Below, in pieces: positions 1 through 11,210 of a stretch of 63,042 nucleotides of DNA (its first letter is position 1; every line of letters starts with the position of its first letter). Source of the stretch: Zygnema cylindricum. Its lineage: Eukaryota; Streptophyta; Zygnematophyceae; Zygnematales; Zygnemataceae. Where the stretch lies: contig JBBHKE010002079.1 of NCBI GenBank assembly GCA_037447655.1, positions 1-63,042 of the forward strand, in the 5' to 3' direction. The position numbers and the translations under genes were made by a program. The notes beneath the pieces are model-generated. The model was given only the letters and a program-made list of their open reading frames with translations, had not been told where the DNA came from and did no database searches.

Positions 1-191
1 CTCTAAGTTAGCATAGGCTACTTAGAAAATAAACCAAAAAAGCAGTCCGTGAATTCTTGGTAAATTCACCTTAGGGCTTTCAACCCAACACTTCAGTTAT
101 AATTATATGGTAAACATTTTTGATTTGGTTTTTCATTGCAATCTCTAGATTCCAACTTTCTTTGAAAAAACAATTATGTCGTTTGTCTTAC

Positions 192-263
192 AATTTGGTG
201 AGAGATGTAAGATTATAGATGGAAGATGGAATTTTTCCATTCAGCTTGTTGTTATCGAGATAT
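192..263 (-). pseudogene. LRR exon (72 bp) of minus-strand LRR pseudogene
   Basis: The exon encodes one plant-type leucine-rich repeat, reading about LYLDNNKLNGKIPSSIYN with the first codon split by the intron. It is exactly 72 bp, is preceded on the minus strand by TATAG and followed by GTAAG, and has phase-2 borders like every other LRR exon here. The exon and about 430 bp around it closely match, inverted, the region 43058-43500. It continues the gene whose signal-peptide exon lies near 32.08 kb. The exon itself is open, but neighbouring exons are damaged, so I call the gene a pseudogene. Further exons probably lie left of the window. Confidence 0.75.
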
Positions 264-498
264 CTATAACACGCAACATCACCCCCCCCTCAACCCTCCC
301 CTACCCCAACAAAGGCACATTAGTATGGGCTACAAGGCTTTTAACAAAAAAAAAATCTGCGGGTGAATTCTTAACTATTTAATCTAAAGGTCTCCTTACC
401 TACCATCCCTATTCGAAAGATAAAATTCAAGATTATGAATTGATTGCTTGTTGTGGCCAATGGACGCATTGTTCCTTTTAAAAGGTCATGTGCCTTAG

Positions 499-570
499 AA
501 AGATGTGAGAGATGTTAGTTGACCAATGGACGATGAAATGTTTCCACTAAACTGGTTGAATTTTAGCAAT
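499..570 (-). pseudogene. Degenerate LRR exon with both splice sites lost
   Basis: The minus-strand reading is an LRR (LLKFNQFSGNISSSIGQ then LTSL) of exactly 72 bp. The donor that should be GTAAG reads CTAAG, and the acceptor AG reads GG. Position, phase and length match the other LRR exons, so it is a former exon of the same gene. The two lost splice signals are direct evidence that this gene copy is dead. Confidence 0.7.
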
Positions 571-1306
571 CCGGGACATCGGGCATACCCATCCGACCAG
601 CCCCAACCCCATCGAAAGTGACTTCCAATTAGTATGGGCTATAAGGTTATACACGGTGAAACATTTGACTTGGTATTCATGGCAATTACATGTGAAAGGG
701 GTTTATTCATTTTCCAATGTATGGGTTATGTTTTAAACAAACCTTTAGCCGAAATGTAAATGCACATCAATTCACCTAATATGAGTTAAGGCGCATAAAA
801 GGATTATACATAGAAGTCGTTATCAAAAGCCATGTTGAGTCTAGGCTAAGTTGGAAGTGGTTGAGTAGCATCTTCAACAGTTTTTGTTGTAGGAAATGAA
901 GAAGCTTTTATCGGAGGACAAGGAAAGCGTACGATATATTATAGTCCAAAACCCCAAAATCTTACTTGCTCTCCAAATAGTTCTTCTTTTCTTAATGTTC
1001 ATATTTTTCTTATTACTCCTATTGTTCCTTTTATTGTAAATAAATTTGTCCTGTTTATTATTTTTTCTGTTATTCCACTTATTTAACTTTTTTTTTCTTA
1101 GTATAATTTTTACTCGGATTTCTATTCCTACATTTTGTAAACAATAACACTTAAAACCTATAAAACTTGGACTTGCCTTTATGAAGTAAGAAATAAAACA
1201 TTCTTGCGAACTTTCAGCATGATCTTTAGAATTTTCAATGCGGGTTTTTTGCGACAAACCAGAACCATTAAAACAACATTTTTGATGCACAACGTAACAA
1301 GCTAAA
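571..1306 (-). other. LRR-pseudogene intron, left of the Copia-G insertion
   Basis: No ORF with recognisable similarity was seen here. The sequence is AT-rich intron. It ends with CTAAA at 1302-1306, the left copy of the target duplication of the Copia-G insertion; the right copy is 28992-28996. With Copia-G removed, this intron would begin at the donor of the exon at 29007-29078. Confidence 0.55.
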
Positions 1307-1990
1307 TATTTTTTTGGGACAATCACATTAGCCCGTGGCCTCAGGCTAAAGTAGTCGCGTCACAAACATACACAGCTAGGTGGACCTTAGAGAGACACGG
1401 TAGTAGATCATAGAAGGGAAAATGTATAGATAGGTAGATTAGAGATAGTCGCGTCACAAACATACACACCTAGGTGGACCTTAGAGAGCCACGGTAGTAG
1501 ATCATAGAAAGGAAAATGCATAGATAGGTAGATTAGAGAGAGGCAGGTTTATACAACTTTGATTTGATTAATAAAATATGATCCACAAAGTACAATTTGT
1601 TCATTGAACTTTCTAATTCTAATAAAGATGAATTATCCTCCTAAGAACTAATCTTATCTATCTCTATACAAAGGACTTATATCATGTCTGAATTCTGTAT
1701 GATGAAATGATTGTGTGAGATACACATCTCTAATGCCTGGATGCATTTTATATCTTTGTTTGTTCGCAATGCTTTGAAATGTCTATTTTGTGTGGTCTTA
1801 TCACATGATGCCACGTGTCACTATTCAGCCGCAAACGTCCACTTTTCTCTTGTCCTTTTCGGTACATTTTTGTCGTGGAATTGTCCTTCAGATTTTGCAA
1901 TTTCGCAAGTGTGAGTTTGTGATGTCACACATGTACATCGACCCGATTATGAGGTACAAAACGTATCGCCCGAAATCGCAAAAACCAACA
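1307..1990 (-). repeat. Copia-G 3' LTR
   Basis: This matches 28404-28991 in the same orientation over its length. On the minus strand it starts TGTTGG at 1990, right after a purine tract, and ends at 1307 with CA decayed to TA. It is longer than its partner (684 against 588 bp), mainly because of an internal 94-bp tandem duplication at 1354-1541. Confidence 0.75.
1354..1541. repeat. 94-bp tandem duplication inside the Copia-G LTR
   Basis: Two head-to-tail units, 1354-1447 and 1448-1541, both begin GTCGCGTCACAAAC and differ at only a few positions. The LTR at 28404-28991 has a single unit, so the duplication arose in this LTR or its lineage. Confidence 0.8.
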
Positions 1991-2001
1991 CTCCCACTCG
2001 A
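1991..2001 (-). promoter_or_regulatory. Polypurine tract of Copia-G
   Basis: On the minus strand the sequence reads CGAGTGGGAG directly before the 3' LTR start. It is the plus-strand primer site expected at this position. Confidence 0.5.
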
Positions 2002-2093
2002 GGTCGGCGCGATACTTGTGGTACGATCCACTCGATGTCTCTTCGATTCTCTGAAGACGCATTCTCGCAACTACACTTTCGATATGGTAAGTG

Positions 2094-2918
2094 TTAATTT
2101 CCCACGTACAAGTGTGGTGATTCCAAGTCAGGAAGATTTCTGACTCGTATAGATTTTTGTCTTGTCTGATAGCCAATTCCCACCGGAGCATTTGTAACTT
2201 TTTGCCCATTCCGATGATTTTCCTTGAACTCATCAAAAAACGGGTCTTGTTCACACAAATTTTTTGAAACGTAACTCGGATTGAATGTGTCATGTGACAC
2301 GTCACACGCTTCGACGTCATAAAACATAGGCGCGAAAACAAACCTGCAGTTTGAAGCTTGAAAGACGACGGCGGTGGTTCAAAGTTGGACAGTTTTTTCG
2401 CGCGAAAACAATTAAATAGCTGTTCGGACGTTGTTTTTGCTTCGTCAACTTTTGGGGTTAACGTTGGGCAGTTTCAAAGAAAGACGCAACCTTAACCCGA
2501 CTTCAATATCTTCAAATATTGTGAGGAAGTTCTATTGTACAATTTTCCAGGAACTTCCAAAGAACAACAAAGTCGGTGCTCGGAAAGCCGTACATTATTT
2601 GAATACCCGCCTGTTGCGGAAGTGATTTTGTTTCCGGTGGTGGGAATAGGCTATTACATATAATCCCGTGGGGACCATTTGTGGTCCTCGAATAGTTGGC
2701 CGTACTGACTTGACCAATGGTGTTGCGTTTGGTAATCGTAGTACTTCCGTGCTAGCGACCTCGTCCTCTGCAAACAATCCTGCAAAAAATGGAACGTTAA
2801 TCTCGCCCGTACACCTATACTTTTGAATTCTTGTGACCCTTTTCCGATTGATGTCGTCGCGGATTGATTTTCGTCGCGGACCAATAAAAACGTCACAATT
2901 TGTCATAGGAGTTACATG
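2094..2918 (-). other. Copia-G internal region next to 3' LTR, with short ORFs
   Basis: The region holds minus-strand ORFs of 77 residues (2327-2094, ending LESPHLYVGN) and 124 residues (2969-2595, including FIGPRRKSIRDD and VRPTIRGPQM). The second starts inside the neighbouring MITE, so its start is not original. I recognise no domain. The composition looks codable but there is no second copy to test it. They may be exons or remains of cargo carried by this pol-less element. Confidence 0.25.
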
Positions 2919-2920
2919 TA

Positions 2921-3334
2921 CACCGTGAATCGCTATTAGCGTAATGAAATAGATAGCGTAATGAAACAATTAGCGTTATTTACGCTAATTGGGAATGTCG
3001 GTTTTTTTGGAAAAAAAACATTATTCTAATTTTTCGTATACTCTAATTTGTAAACTGCTTTGGAAAAAATTTCGGTGCAGAATATCTCCACACTACAATA
3101 TGTGCATCTACGAAAATGTTCAAATCGTACGCCGTCGCGTTTTTTTGACATCCGTGAATGCCGGAAAATATTTACGCAATTGCATGTTAGCGCGACTCCT
3201 TGACAGCGTGAATGTCTTTTCTGTACTTTTCTACTTGAAAAATTACAAAAAAGTACGTCTCTGACAGACCGTACACCACACTATTTACGATGGCACTAGA
3301 TTAGAGTCATGAATCCTATTTTATAGAACACCTC
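2921..3334. mobile_element. TA-MITE-1, left part
   Basis: This is the left half of a MITE whose right half is at 16490-16592. The 22-bp inverted terminus CACCGTGAATCGCTATTAGCGT is found here and, reversed, at 16571-16592, and TA flanks both sides (2919-2920 and 16593-16594). Without the Copia-A pair the MITE would be about 517 bp, in line with 499 and 583 bp for its two relatives at 47912 and 58357. The TA duplication suggests a Tc1/mariner-type mobiliser; no transposase is present. Confidence 0.75.
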
Positions 3335-4238
3335 TGTTGAAAAAAGGTAATTAATAGTTCACTTCCCTATTTAGTTTTGTTTTAAAGAAAGAGAGTAAGG
3401 ATCAAAGGCGCGCCATGGCTGCCGCCATATTTAGAAAGTGGCAGTTTTTGCAGTTAAGTGTATTTTGGCTAAAATGATGCCTAGGTCTAGGTTTGAACCC
3501 GTGACCTCTAGATTCTTTGTAGCCTGACGCCTAAACCATTAAGGAGTTACGAAACGATACACGTGACGGGTTTCATAAATATATAAACATTAACGAAACA
3601 GCTAATTAACAGCAGACTAACCAAAAGGAGCAATTTCTGCATGTACGCGAATCTGAACCGTGTAAAATATGTTTTGATCGGACGGCCGACATTATAGCCG
3701 CCACGCGTAGTGAGCTTTTGGCGACATACGGAGATATCGTCACGCGGTGCCACGTGGCGTCACATTATTTCATACCGGAGAAGATGAGAGGAGGAACCAT
3801 GGCTTTTGATTTGACAGGTGTCACCTTGTAGACCTTGTCGTACAATAGTCATACAATAAGTACATCGTAAATTATACCTTTTTGTACTATATAGTGTTCC
3901 TATTGGACTAGGGTTTAGTAGTAGGTAGTCGTGAGTAAGCAGACCAAGACTTAGTAAAATTTAGGTACCTCTCTCTCTAAGAGAGCTTATAACTATAAAT
4001 GTCATCTTTGACCAGCCATAACTTACTGTTCAGGTAAATTACTGTTCAGGTGAGCAAATTCAGTGATTCTTTTTGCGTTTGACTCAGCGGAGTCTTGTCC
4101 TCACAGGGGTAAGAGTGGTCAAAATACTTTTTTGCCTGGGCGGCGCTTATTCAGCGGAAATTAGAAAAGGCAAATATTATCCTAGAGGCTTTACATAGGC
4201 TACTCATTCTGTGGGTCAATGAAGACCACATAATTTCA
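3335..4238 (+). repeat. Copia-A1 5' LTR
   Basis: This 904-bp LTR starts TGTTGA and ends TTTCA directly before the primer-binding site. It matches the LTRs at 8658, 10308, 15619, 20459 and 25770. It contains the hairpin array and the antisense tRNA-like block described in the findings. Confidence 0.9.
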
Positions 4239-4253
4239 GGTTATGGGCCCACC
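4239..4253 (+). promoter_or_regulatory. Primer-binding site of Copia-A1 (anticodon arm of tRNA-iMet)
   Basis: GGTTATGGGCCCACC abuts the LTR end with no gap. Its complement is nucleotides 25-39 of plant initiator tRNA-Met as I know that sequence, reaching into the anticodon loop. The ATG at 4243 within the site opens the gag frame. Confidence 0.85.
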
Positions 4254-7200
4254 CTCTAGGGTGCCCATATTTGATGGATCTGACTTTCTTTATCGAGAAA
4301 TGATGATGGAGGGAGAACTATTTGAGAAGCATCTATGGGGCATAGTGTCTGGACAAATTCGATGCCTACCTCCACCTGGGTTTGGAGGGACACGTTTTTC
4401 TGGCACCTCCGCCTCTACAGTTGGCAAAACAGCTGCCTCTATCAGCGAGGATGAAGATGAGGAAGGAGAAGAGATTGTCATGGAAGGAGAAAAGGAAGGA
4501 GTTGCAACTCAAGTGACACCATTGCCGAAGGCGATACTGGCAGCAGCACCACGAAACACGGCGACAAGGGTTCAGACCAAAAGATCAGAGTATGAAAAGT
4601 TGAACTACAAAGACAAGGTTGCTAAGCTCTTAATTCTTAAAAGTGTACCAAAGGGCATTGCCATTCCACTTATGCATGTCAAATCTTCATCTCAGATTTG
4701 GATATCACTAGTTAACAAATATAAGAGTGGATCATTGTAGCAACAACAGTTGGCCGAAATAAGATTACAACTTATACTTATAAAATAGCAAGTATGAATA
4801 ATTATTGCAATGATTTAGGAGCATTATTTGGAGAGTAAGAGAGTGCTGGTAACTCATGGTCCGAGAGACAAAGAGTGAACACATTAATGATGAAACTACA
4901 TGAAGAGTATGAGAATATCATTAACCGATTGCAAAACATGGGAGATAGCAATAAGAATTGGGATGACACAGTGGGAATGATTTTAGTGAAAGAAAGCACC
5001 ATAGAGCTTAGGAGAGGGAGTCCAAGTGTTCAAGCATTGTATGCAGGAGCTGATTGGCGGAAGCGTGATGAGGAGAGAGGGAAAGATCCCTATCGAAACT
5101 TTGGTGGAAGAGGACAAGGAGGTGGCAGATTTGATAGACAAGGGAGAGGAGCTTCTCGAGGAGGATTATGTCACTTCTTCAAGAAACCGGGATACTATAT
5201 GGCAGATTGTGTCAAACTTGCAGATCTTCGACTCAAAGATGGTCAAGGAACCTCAAGGGATGGAGGAAAGGCTTTCTTCACTCAAGTTTATGATGAGGAA
5301 GTGGAAGAAAAAACCGAACCAGAAGAGGAGCTTGAGGAGCTTCTTCTTAATCTAAAAAACACTGAAAAGCATGTCGACATTCCACGGAGACAAAAGTGTG
5401 ATTTTGGAGGTAAAAGGTATCCACCCGAGGATGGATGGATCATAGACTCAAGGGCTTCAATGCATATGTGCAAAGATAAGCGGTGGTTCACTAAACTGAG
5501 AAAAATCCCAACAGTTGAGATAGAGTACGGAGATGGTAGAGTAGAAACCACAAGTCTTGTTGGAACTGTTGACTTGAAGGTTTTAGTTGATGGAAAGGCC
5601 TCAATTGTATCACTCTCAGACGTTCTTTACATTCCACAGCTTAGCAAGAACCTAGTCTCAACAGCTGTCTTAGATGAAAAGGAGTTTGAAACAGGAACTA
5701 GGAAAGGAATCTTCACAGCAAGCTTTGATAATGAGGTTTATTTCATAGCTGAGAAGGGCATTCAAGGAATGTTTAGAATTGTACTTTGCAATGAAAAGAG
5801 TGTTCTATACTCGTGTGCAAGTGAGATGATGCTTTGGCATAAAAGGTTGGGGCATGTGCATCTAGATAGATTAAAGAAAATGAAGAAAAAGGGAATAGTG
5901 TAGGGTATTACTTTTGAAGATGATGAGACCTTTGATGATTATAGTGTATGTGCCCAAGGGAAGATTCATAGACTTCCATTTCCAAAGGCAACCACATATA
6001 GGAGAGAGAAAGTATTAGATATAGTTCACACTGATGTTTGGGGACATGCTAGGTATGCTTCACATGGGGGGAAGAGATGGATGTTAACTATCACAGATGA
6101 TTGGTCTCGATACACGAAGGTATACTTTCTCAAACATAAGTCAGAGGTATTAAGATGTTTCAAAGAGTATAAAGTATGGAGTGAAAGCTACATGAAACCT
6201 CAATAAAAGAGATAAAAAGTGATAATGGGAAATAATACACCTGCAGAGAATTTGAAGAATATCTTAAAGAAGGAGGAATTCATCATGAGAAAATTGTTCC
6301 CTATAATCCGTAACAAAATGGAGTAGCATAAAGAGTGAATACAACTTTAGGAGATATGTCCAGAAGTATGTTAATTGATAAGAGGATAGGGTTGCAGTTT
6401 TGGGCGAAGTCTATGAACTATGTTAATTTCATCAAAAATAGAGTCATAACTTTAGCAAATAAGGAGGAAACTCCGTATGAGAGGTGGACGGGAAGAAAGC
6501 CTGATTTGTCTAGTTTGAGAGTGTACGGAAGTCAAGTCTACAGTTTGGATTCCGATAAGACTAAATGGAAGTTAGAGGGGAGAGGGAAGCCTGGATATCT
6601 TGTAGGATATGATGAGAGCATAAAAGGATACCGAGTGTATGACTTGAAAAAGAGAGATATAATTTTGGTAAAACACATAGTGGTGATGAATGAAGAGAAG
6701 TCCATTGATCCATTCAAATATAATAAGGAAGTCAAAATCAGATTTGAAACGGATCAGTTTTTTGACTTTGACTTTGAATATGAAGAGATGGAAGATGGAC
6801 AAAAAGGAAAATCTGCAGATCTACCAAAGGAGGAGGAAAGGACAACATCCGAGGCAACGCCACAATACGAAGTGGAAACCGATGAGGATTTCGATGAGAC
6901 ACCGGAATTAGAAGATAGGGGAGCTGAAAATCTTCCTAAACGAAACCAAAGGATGCCTTCCATACCAGCTTCCGATTTTGAAGGGGGAGAAGAAGTAGTA
7001 AACGACTTCAAGAAAGACAAGTAAATAACCAACTCACAAAGATGTCTCACCCGAATGAACCTCAGACATACTTAGAGGCCATAAACACCCCAGAAAGTAG
7101 CCTGTGGATCACAACTATAAATGAAGAAATGGCCTCTATCATGGAAGCCAATACATGGGAGTTGGTAGATTGTCCACTGGACCGAAAATCGATCGGATGT

Positions 7201-8644
7201 AAGTGGGTTTTGAAACTTAAATTAAACCCCGATAATACCATTGAGAGGTACAAAGCTAGGTTAGTTGTAAAAGGTTATACTCAGAAAGAACGGATAGACT
7301 ACGAAGAAACCTTTGCACCTGTAGTCAAATTTCCTTCTGTTAGAATCCTTTTAAGTATAGCCGCAGCGAATGATATGGAAATCCACCAGATGGATATTAA
7401 AACGGCCTTTTTGCACGGAGAGTTGGAAGAAGAAATTTACATCAGGCAACCGGAAGGATTCGTGGAAAGTGAGGAAAAAAACAAGGTTTGTAAACTGATA
7501 AAATCACTCTATGGGCTTAAGCAAGCCCCGCGACAATGGAATATTAAGCTAGACGAGTTTCTGACCGGTTTGGGGTATATCTGAATTAGTTTAGATCACT
7601 CTATATATTTATTTGAGGATGAGGATGGAGTGATATTAATTGCTATATATGTAAATGATTTGTTGGTCTTAAGCAAGTCCTTAGATAAAATTAACAAACT
7701 AAAACAGGATCTTAGAAGCACTTTTGAAATAAAAGATCTCGGCGGAGCAAAGTATATTTTGGGAATTCAGATGGAGAGAGATAGAGGGAATAGAATTATA
7801 AGACTCACTCAAAAAGAAGCAATCGGTAATATGCTAGAAAAATTTCAGATGGAAAAAGCAAACGGATGTACTACTCCTATGGATTTGAAAAAAGTGTTTG
7901 AGGGAAGTGAAGAGAGAGGAATATTTATCATTAATGATGAGATGGATGAGATATAAAGAAAATTTATGGAAAATATTCCTTATCGGCAAATTGTAGGCAG
8001 TTTAATTTATTTTATGAATTGTACCCGTCCGGATATAGCTGCAGCTGTAGGTGTCCTTAGTAGAAATCTAAATGAACCAAGAAAGAGACACAGGGAGGCT
8101 GCCAAAAGGGTGATGAGGTATCTGGTGGGGACAAGGGAATTATGGTTGCATTTGGGGGGGGGAGCACACTCACATCACCACTTGGAGTGATGCCAGTTAT
8201 GGAGATGTGCCTTTAAGAAGGTGTACGACTGGATATGTGTTGCAAATTCGATCCGGTGCATGTTGTTGGAGTAGCAAGCAACAAAAAGTAGTTGCTCAGT
8301 CCACTATGGAGGATGAATACATGGCTTCTTGTGCTGCCACCAAAGAAATAATGTGGGTTAAATCTCTTCTTGAAGAACTTGGGTTCATGAAGTCTAGAAC
8401 TCAAAATGTTTTTTGTGATAATCAAGCTGCTATCTCTATTGCAGCTAATCCGAAACATCACTTCAAAGCCAAGCATATGGATATTAGACTAAGCTTTGTC
8501 AGAGAGAAGGTAGAAAATAAAATTATTAAACTGGTTCATAAAACTGATAGAGAAATGATTGCAGACATGATGACAAAACCAGTGCCTTCCCCTAAGTTGA
8601 TTTATTGCAGAGAAAACTGTGGATTAAAATTGAAAAGTGACTAG
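4243..8644 (+). pseudogene. Copia-A1 gag-pol, degenerate
   Basis: This is a Ty1/copia polyprotein in the order gag, zinc knuckle, protease, GAG-pre-integrase, integrase, reverse transcriptase, RNase H. The frame opens at the ATG inside the primer-binding site (MGPPSRVPIFDG). It is broken by stops at about 4738 and 5901, by frameshifts in the integrase core, and again near 7584, 7956 and 8190. Active-site losses are visible. The zinc knuckle reads CHFFKKPGYYMADC, lacking the second Cys and the His. The protease motif is DSRAS instead of DSGAS. The reverse-transcriptase motif is YVND instead of YVDD at 7648-7659. RNase H still has FCDNQ. The copy cannot be autonomous. Confidence 0.9.
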
Positions 8645-8647
8645 GAA

Positions 8648-8657
8648 TTAAGGGGAG
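8648..8657 (+). promoter_or_regulatory. Polypurine tract of Copia-A1
   Basis: AAGGGGAG directly precedes the LTR start TGTTGA. The same tract is found before the 3' LTRs of the other A copies. Confidence 0.7.
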
Positions 8658-9508
8658 TGTTGAAAAGAGGTAATTAATAGTTTACTTCCCTATTTTACTT
8701 TTGCTTCAAAGAAAGAGAGTGAGGATCAAAGGCGCGCCATGGCTGCCGCCATATTTAGAAAGTGGCAGTTTTTGCAGTTAAGGGTATTTTGGCTAAAATG
8801 ATGCCTAGGTCTAGATCTGAACTTGAGACCTCTAGATTCTTAATAGCCTAACGCCTTAACCATTAAGGCGTTATGAAATGATCCACAATGGGTTTCATAA
8901 ATATATAAATACTAACGAAACAGCTAATTAACAGCAGACTAACCAAAAGGAGCAATTTCTGCATGTACGCGAATCTGAACCGTGTAAAATATGTTTTGAT
9001 CGGACGGCCGGCATTATAGCCGCCACGCGAAGTGAGCTTTTTGGCGGCATACGGATATAGCGTCACGCGGTGCCACGTGGCGCCACATTATTTGATACCG
9101 GAGAAGATGGGAGGAGGAACCATGGCTTCCGATATGACAGGTCTCACCTTGTAGACCTTGTTGTACAATGGTTGTACAATAAGTACATCGCCCATTGTAC
9201 CTTCTTGTACTTTATAGTGTTCCTATTGGACTAGGGTTTAATAGTAGGTAGTCGTGAGTAGGCAGACCGAGACTTAGTAATATTTAGGTACCTCTCTCTC
9301 TAAGAGAGCTTGTAACTATAAAGGTCATCTTTGACCAGCCATAACTTACTGCTCGGGTGAGCAAATTCAGTGATTCTTTTTGCGTTTGACTCAGGGGAGT
9401 CTGTCCTCACAAGGGTGAGAGTGGTCTGAATATTTGTGTGCCAGGGCGGCGCTTATTCAGCGGGAAAGTAGAAGGGGCAAATATTATCCTAGAGTCTTTA
9501 CATAGGCT
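8658..9508 (+). repeat. Copia-A1 3' LTR, truncated
   Basis: It begins TGTTGA and follows the family LTR until CATAGGCT. The last 30-odd bases of a normal LTR (CTCATTCTG to TTTCA) are absent. In their place is a copy of the tRNA-iMet half, then an inverted LTR. Two or three bases of microhomology (TGC/GC) lie at the joint. Confidence 0.85.
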
Positions 9509-9536
9509 GCAGCGGAAGCGTGGTGGGCCCATAACC
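9509..9536 (+). other. DNA copy of tRNA-iMet 5' half at an inverted LTR junction
   Basis: These 28 bases, starting GCAGCGGAAGCG and ending CCCATAACC, agree at every position with nucleotides 12-39 of plant initiator tRNA-Met as I recall it. They lie between a truncated sense LTR and the inverted end of another LTR. A normal element diverges from the tRNA after the 15-base primer site (next bases CTCTAGG on the sense strand). Here the tRNA sequence continues, so the primer itself was copied. It is a fossil, not a tRNA gene: the 3' half is missing. Confidence 0.85.
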
Positions 9537-10235
9537 TGAAATTTTGTGGTCTCCATTGACCCACAGAATGAGCAGCGTATGTAAAGCCTCTAAGATAATA
9601 TTTGCCCCTTCTACTTTCCCGCTGAATAAGCGCCGCCCAGGAACACAAATATTCTGACCACTCTCACCCTTGTGAGGACAAGACTCCCCTGAGTCAAACG
9701 CAAAAAGAATCACTGAATTTGCTCACCCGAGCAGTAAGGTATGGCTGGTCAAAGATGACCTTTATAGTTACAAGCTCTCTTAGAGAGAGAGGTACCTAAA
9801 TATTACTAAGTCTCGGTCTCCCTACTCACGACTACCTACTATTAAACCCTAGTCCAATAGAAACACTATAAAGTACAAGAAAGTACAATGAGCGATGTAC
9901 TTATTGTACAACCATTGTACGACAAGGTCTACAAGGTGACACCTGTCATATCGGAAGCCATGGTTCCTCCTCCCATCTTCTCCGGTATCAAATAATGTGG
10001 CGCCACGTGGCACCCCGTGACGCTATATCCGTTATGCCGCCAAAAGGCTCACTTCGCGTGGCGGCTATAATGCCGACTGTCCGATCAAAACATATTTTAC
10101 ACGGTTCAGATTCGCGTACATGCAGAAATTGCTCCTTTTGGTTAGTCTGCTGTTAATTAGCTGTTTCGTTAATGTTTATATATTTATGAAACCCGTCACG
10201 TGTATCGTTTCGTAACGCCTTAATGGTTAAGGCGT
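9537..10235 (-). repeat. Inverted partial Copia-A LTR (3' part)
   Basis: On the minus strand this is the last 699 bases of the LTR, ending CA at 9537. It begins abruptly inside the tRNA-like block at 10235, where it is joined to a 71-bp piece of element leader. Confidence 0.8.
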
Positions 10236-10236
10236 A

Positions 10237-10307
10237 AATCATCATTTCCCAATAAAGAAAGTACTGATCCATCAAATATGGGCACCCTAGAGGGTGGGCC
10301 CATAACC
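10237..10307 (-). other. Isolated Copia-A leader between two LTRs
   Basis: On the minus strand this is primer-binding site plus the first codons of gag (MGPPSRVPIFDG then stops), only about 70 bp. It is followed abruptly by the middle of an LTR. It looks like a template jump from early gag back into LTR sequence. Confidence 0.7.
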
Positions 10308-11197
10308 TGAAATTCTGTGGTCTCCATTGACCCACAGAATGAGCAGCCTATGTAAAGCCTCTAGGATAATATTTGCCCCTTCTACTTTCCCGTTGAATAA
10401 GCGCCTCCCAGGCACACAAATATTCAGACCACTCTCACCCTTGTGAGGACAAGACTCCCCTGAGTCAAACGCAAAAAGAATCACTGAATTTGCTCACCCG
10501 AGCAGTAAGTTATGGCTGGTCAAAGATGACCTTTATAGTTACAAGCTCTCTTAGAGAGAGAGGTACCTAAATATTACTAAGTCTCGGTCTCCCTACTCAC
10601 GACTACCTACTATTAAACCCTAGTCCAATAGAAACACTATAAAGTACAAGAAAGTACAATGAGCGATGTACTTATTGTACAACCATTGTACGACAAGGTC
10701 TACAAGGTGACACCTGTCATATCGGAAGCCATGGTTCCTCCTCCCATCTTCTCCGGTATCAAATAATGTGGCGCCACGTGGCACCGCGTGACGCTATATC
10801 CGTATGCCGCCAAAAAGCTCACTTCGCGTGGCGGCTATAATGCCGGCCGTCCGATCAAAACATATTTTACACGGTTCAGATTCGCGTACATGCAGAAATT
10901 GCTCCTTTTGGTTAGTCTGCTGTTAATTAGCTGTTTCGTTAATGTTTATATATTTATGAAACCCGTCACGTGTATCGTTTCGTAACGCCTTAATGGTTAA
11001 GGCGTCAGGCTACAAAGAATCTAGAGGTCACGGGTTCAAACCTAGACCTAGGCATCATTTTAGCCAAAATACACTTAACTGCAAAAACTGCCACTTTCTA
11101 AATATGGCGGCAGCCATGGCGCGCCTTTGATCCTTACTCTCTTTCTTTAAAACAAAACTAAATAGGGAAGTGAACTGTTAATTACCTCTTTTCAACA
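10308..11197 (-). repeat. Copia-A2 3' LTR
   Basis: A full LTR of 890 bp, starting TGTTGA on the minus strand at 11197 after the polypurine tract and ending TTTCA at 10308. It is unusually followed by a primer-binding site rather than by host DNA. Confidence 0.85.
10986..11051 (+). other. tRNA-like block, antisense in the Copia-A LTR
   Basis: Opposite to the element's direction, the sequence reads like a tRNA core: TAATGGTTAAGGCG (D-arm, A-box region), 27 bases later GGGTTCAAACC (a perfect B-box GGTTCAAACC), with tRNA-like spacing. The same block occurs in every A LTR; this copy is the best preserved. It is not a functional tRNA gene by inspection, but could be a pol III promoter relic. Confidence 0.5.
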
Positions 11198-11210
11198 CTC
11201 CCCTTAATTC

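Noticed and set aside
9509-9536. A genuine tRNA-iMet gene.
   Set aside because: Only nucleotides 12-39 are present, with no acceptor or T-arm, and it sits exactly at an LTR end.
10986-11051. A functional tRNA gene in the Copia-A LTR.
   Set aside because: Box spacing is tRNA-like but acceptor and anticodon stems do not pair well, and copies vary. Kept only as a tRNA-like block.
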